DNA of 7,407 bases from Acidobacteriota bacterium (GTDB lineage: Bacteria; Acidobacteriota; Terriglobia; UBA7540): contig JAKASC010000116.1 of NCBI GenBank assembly GCA_021828245.1, forward strand, positions 1 through 7,407. Direction: 5' to 3'. Positions within the stretch are counted from its first letter, which is position 1, and the number at the start of each line of letters is the position of its first letter. Below the pieces are notes generated by a model that saw only the letters and a list, made by a program, of their open reading frames with translations, made no database searches and was not told the origin of the DNA. This document shows positions 5,489-7,407 of the stretch, piece by piece. The translations under genes and the position numbers were made by a program.

Positions 5489-6166
5489 TTGAAGTTAACC
5501 GTTTCCAAAGAAGATTACCTGAAGGCCATTGCGGAGGCGGAGTCTGAAGAGGGAACGGTCATCGCGGCCACAATTGCGCGCTGGCTCCGTGTGACTCCGC
5601 CCGCCGTGGCGTTGGCTCTACAGCGCTTGCGCCGGGACAAGCTGGCCAAAGTGGACCGTAAGGGTCGCATCTCCTTGACGTCGGCAGGGAAGCAGGTTTC
5701 AGATCGGTTGCGGCTTCGCCATCACCTCATCGAGCGCATGCTCCATGAAATGTTGGGCGTCGAATGGTATAAGGTCCACGACGAAGCCGAGCGGTTGGAG
5801 CATTCCATTTCCGCTGACGTTGAGCGACGACTCATCGAGAAGTTGGGCGCAACGGGACCTTGTCCGCACGGCAACCAGATTAACACCAGCGCGGCGGAGC
5901 GACGGCGCTCCGGCCTCGAACAGCTCTGGGAGGTCGCCAGCGGCCACACCGTGCGCGTCAAAAGCATGCATGAGCGCGACCGCGGCCTGCTCGAGTACTT
6001 TAACGGTTTGGGCATCAAGCCGGGGGTGCGCCTGCGAGTCCTCAGCCGAAATTACGATGGCACCCTCACCTTGCGCCTCAGAGGTCGGGCTACCCAATTG
6101 GGAGAAGCGGCGGCGCGCAAGATTTGGGTTTCCAGAATTTCCTGGCGACCGAAGGCCGCGTCGTAA
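5489..6166 (+). CDS. DtxR/MntR-family metal-dependent transcriptional regulator with FeoA-like domain
   Basis: A 225-residue cytoplasmic repressor of the iron/manganese-sensing family. Residues 1-70 are the winged-helix DNA-binding domain (KLTVSKEDYLKAI, then IARWLRVTPPAVALALQRL, then KGRISLTSAG). Residues 71-140 are the metal-binding and dimerisation domain, with RHHLIERML, VHDEAERLEHSIS and the family signature CPHGN. Residues about 143-217 are an FeoA/SH3-like domain. Aligned to DtxR, the ligands are Asp9, His78, Glu82, His97, Glu101, Glu104 and His105; Glu at the DtxR Cys102 position and Asp at Met10 resemble MntR. Lys12 replaces the second N-terminal MntR ligand (Glu11). I chose the TTG at 5489 because GGAGG (5475-5479) lies 9 bases upstream and the protein then begins at the family's usual position; ATGs at 5444-5453 or 5366 would add 12-41 atypical residues. 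No metal transporter gene is adjacent, so its targets lie elsewhere. Confidence 0.9.
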   Translation: MKLTVSKEDYLKAIAEAESEEGTVIAATIARWLRVTPPAVALALQRLRRDKLAKVDRKGRISLTSAGKQVSDRLRLRHHLIERMLHEMLGVEWYKVHDEAERLEHSISADVERRLIEKLGATGPCPHGNQINTSAAERRRSGLEQLWEVASGHTVRVKSMHERDRGLLEYFNGLGIKPGVRLRVLSRNYDGTLTLRLRGRATQLGEAAARKIWVSRISWRPKAAS

Positions 6167-6299
6167 AGAGGTTTGCCGCGGCGCTTCGCTCCATGCGGAG
6201 ATTCCCGTAAGCTTTTCTTGGGCGTAGGTTCAACCTCTGCCACCGTCCCACCTGCCACGAACGGTAGCTTTTAAAACTGCAAGAATGTCCCAAGAGGTT
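6167..6299. other. Convergent intergenic gap
   Basis: This 133-base gap separates the stops of the plus-strand regulator and the minus-strand VWFA gene. A bidirectional terminator would be expected, but only weak complementarity is visible: AGAGGTT at 6167-6173 with AACCTCT at 6230-6236, and CTTGGG near 6216 with CCCAAG near 6289. None has a T-run. Confidence 0.35.
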
Positions 6300-7337
6300 C
6301 TAGCTCGGGACCCGCGCGGCGGCTGCCGGTTGGTTGCCCTTGGGGGCGTAATATCCAGGTCGGGTGCGGACGATGTAATGCTTGGTTCCAGGTCCCACCA
6401 GCTTGATTCGGATGCTGCGATACGTCCCGTCGCGTTGGGCATTGGTGGGGTAATAGGCGAGGGTGTATTGGTCACGGATGTCATGCGCGATTTTGATGCA
6501 CGTGGCTTCCACCTGATCGAGTGACTTTGGGAAATACGCTTGGCCGCCGGTAGCTCGTGCCAGCTCCTTGAGCACCTTGGCAGCGTGCCTGTCGCCGGAC
6601 CCGTGGATTTTGAAGAGCCCGCCCCGTCGCTCTCTCCCGAGCAAGCCGACGCAGTAGATGACGGCGTTGGATTGCTCGGCATGACGAATGAGCTGTGCAA
6701 AAGTGTAGCGGCTGGCATTGTCTTCGCCGTCCGTAATAACCAGAAGGACTTTCTTGCTGTGGCTGCCCAGCTTCAGATGATCGAGCGACGCATAGACTGC
6801 GTCGTACAGGGCGGTCCCGCCGCGTGAGTCAATTTTGTCCAGCGCCGCCTTGAGTTGCTGCTTGTTCGTCGCAAAGTTGCCGGGGGTGTCCAAGTAGTAC
6901 TCATCGTTGAAGTTCACCACGAAGACCTGGTCAAACGGATTGGAAGTCTTCACAAAGGTGTAGGCAGCCGCATCCACCGACGGACGCTTATCCCGCATGC
7001 TGCCGCTATCGTCAATCACAATGCCCATGGTGACCGGGATGTCAGCGTGGCTGAAGACCGCAAGATGCTGCAAGACGCCGTCTTCGTAAACGCGGAAGTT
7101 GCTGGCCTTCAAGTTGTTAACGAGGTGCCCGTTGAGGTCCAGCACGCTCACGTGCAGCACCACCATGTTGACGTTGACGTTGATGGCAAACTGGTTGCTC
7201 TTGGGCGAGGTCGCCGCCGTGCGGGAATTTGACGGCGCGGCAGCGCTCGCCGTCACGAGAGCCACCAGATTGAGACAACATAAGATCGCGCTCAGGCAAA
7301 AGGTTCGCCGAACGCCGGCGTTATTGGGTTGGGGCAT
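6300..7337 (-). CDS. Secreted VWFA-related (Acidobacterial-type) domain protein
   Basis: A 345-residue exported protein. An N-terminal signal peptide (Arg10-Arg11, hydrophobic core about 13-30, likely cleavage near ASAAA at 30-34) is followed by a short beta region (NVNMVVLHVSVLDLNG, then NFRVYEDGVLQ, 56-90) characteristic of the VWFA-related family abundant in Acidobacteria. The von Willebrand factor A domain spans about 102-290. Its MIDAS is complete: DDSGS (Asp109, Ser111, Ser113), GGT (Thr175) and TDGED (Asp203), so it should bind a divalent cation and perhaps a protein ligand outside the cytoplasm. The C-terminus (YTLAYYPTN, then RTRPGYYAPKG) is also typical of the family. Partners and function are unknown. 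The frame also has an ATG at 7355; I prefer 7337 because it gives a shorter signal-peptide n-region and a smaller overlap with the upstream gene, but neither has a strong ribosome binding site. It converges with the metalloregulator gene. Confidence 0.9.
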   Translation of the reverse strand: MPQPNNAGVRRTFCLSAILCCLNLVALVTASAAAPSNSRTAATSPKSNQFAINVNVNMVVLHVSVLDLNGHLVNNLKASNFRVYEDGVLQHLAVFSHADIPVTMGIVIDDSGSMRDKRPSVDAAAYTFVKTSNPFDQVFVVNFNDEYYLDTPGNFATNKQQLKAALDKIDSRGGTALYDAVYASLDHLKLGSHSKKVLLVITDGEDNASRYTFAQLIRHAEQSNAVIYCVGLLGRERRGGLFKIHGSGDRHAAKVLKELARATGGQAYFPKSLDQVEATCIKIAHDIRDQYTLAYYPTNAQRDGTYRSIRIKLVGPGTKHYIVRTRPGYYAPKGNQPAAAARVPS

Positions 7338-7407
7338 AGTATCCCGTTCGAGCATAAACCTGAAGCGGTGGCAATCCTCGGGGCGGGTCCAGTTTCACTT
7401 TGATGCG
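7321..7407 (-). CDS. C-terminal end of an upstream gene, probably a tandem VWFA paralogue (partial)
   Basis: On the minus strand one frame is open from the window edge to a TAA at 7323-7321, giving 28 residues from RIKVKL to VYARTGYYAPTQ. This tail mirrors the end of the next gene's product, which has IRIKL, then YIVRTRPGYYAPKG; ARTGYYAP/RPGYYAP tails close many VWFA-related Acidobacterial proteins. I infer an upstream paralogue whose body lies outside the window. Its stop overlaps the start of the downstream gene by 17 bases (ATG at 7337) or 35 bases (ATG at 7355), which would allow translational coupling. The evidence is short but the match is specific. Confidence 0.68.
   Translation of the reverse strand, partial: RIKVKLDPPRGLPPLQVYARTGYYAPTQ

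Noticed and set aside
7338..7366. Minus-strand promoter-like TTCAGG-17-TACTAT ahead of the VWFA gene
   Set aside because: The -10 overlaps the start codon and the segment is coding for the end of the upstream gene; chance similarity is more likely.

Overview
The window is GC-rich bacterial DNA with ordinary chromosomal content. It most likely comes from an Acidobacteriota (soil or sediment type) genome. The evidence is a minus-strand protein of the VWFA-related family that is greatly expanded in Acidobacteria, the tail of a second such protein just upstream of it, a secreted DUF2911 protein common in Acidobacteriota and Bacteroidota, and GC-rich intergenic repeats. This assignment is an inference from family content; there is no rRNA or other phylogenetic marker here.

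Layout. (1) Bases 1-1064, plus strand: the 3' part of a GAF-SpoIIE (RsbU-like PP2C) phosphatase whose 5' end lies outside the window. (2) 1176-2417, plus: lysA, diaminopimelate decarboxylase, probably with its own promoter near 1111-1137. (3) 2418-2889: a 472-base non-coding stretch with nested hairpins, one copy of a 30-base repeat and a strong hairpin just before the next start codon. (4) 2890-4230, plus: a 12-helix MFS transporter resembling the BT1 (folate/biopterin) family. (5) 4231-4618: a non-coding stretch with a second copy of the 30-base repeat, competing hairpins and, at 4538-4566, a good sigma70-type promoter. (6) 4619-5161, plus: a secreted DUF2911 protein with a textbook ribosome binding site and signal peptide. 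(7) 5162-5488: a non-coding stretch with recurring TCGCAA motifs and a TATAAA box. (8) 5489-6166, plus: a DtxR/MntR-type metalloregulator with a C-terminal FeoA-like domain, best started at a TTG. (9) 6300-7337, minus, convergent with the regulator: a secreted VWFA-domain protein with an intact MIDAS. (10) 7321-7407, minus: the last 28 codons of another gene, apparently a tandem VWFA paralogue, overlapping the start of gene 9.

The plus-strand genes are separated by long gaps with their own signals and look like single-gene units rather than an operon. No shared pathway links them: stress/partner-switch signalling, lysine biosynthesis, transport, an exported protein of unknown role, metal-dependent repression and a surface VWFA protein. 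The only likely co-transcribed pair is the overlapping VWFA tandem at the right edge. I found no CRISPR array, tRNA, rRNA, insertion sequence, phage gene or toxin-antitoxin pair, and nothing that clearly forms an undescribed system. The points most worth checking are the overlapping VWFA tandem, the repeat pair flanking the transporter, the transporter leader hairpin and the motif cluster upstream of the metalloregulator.
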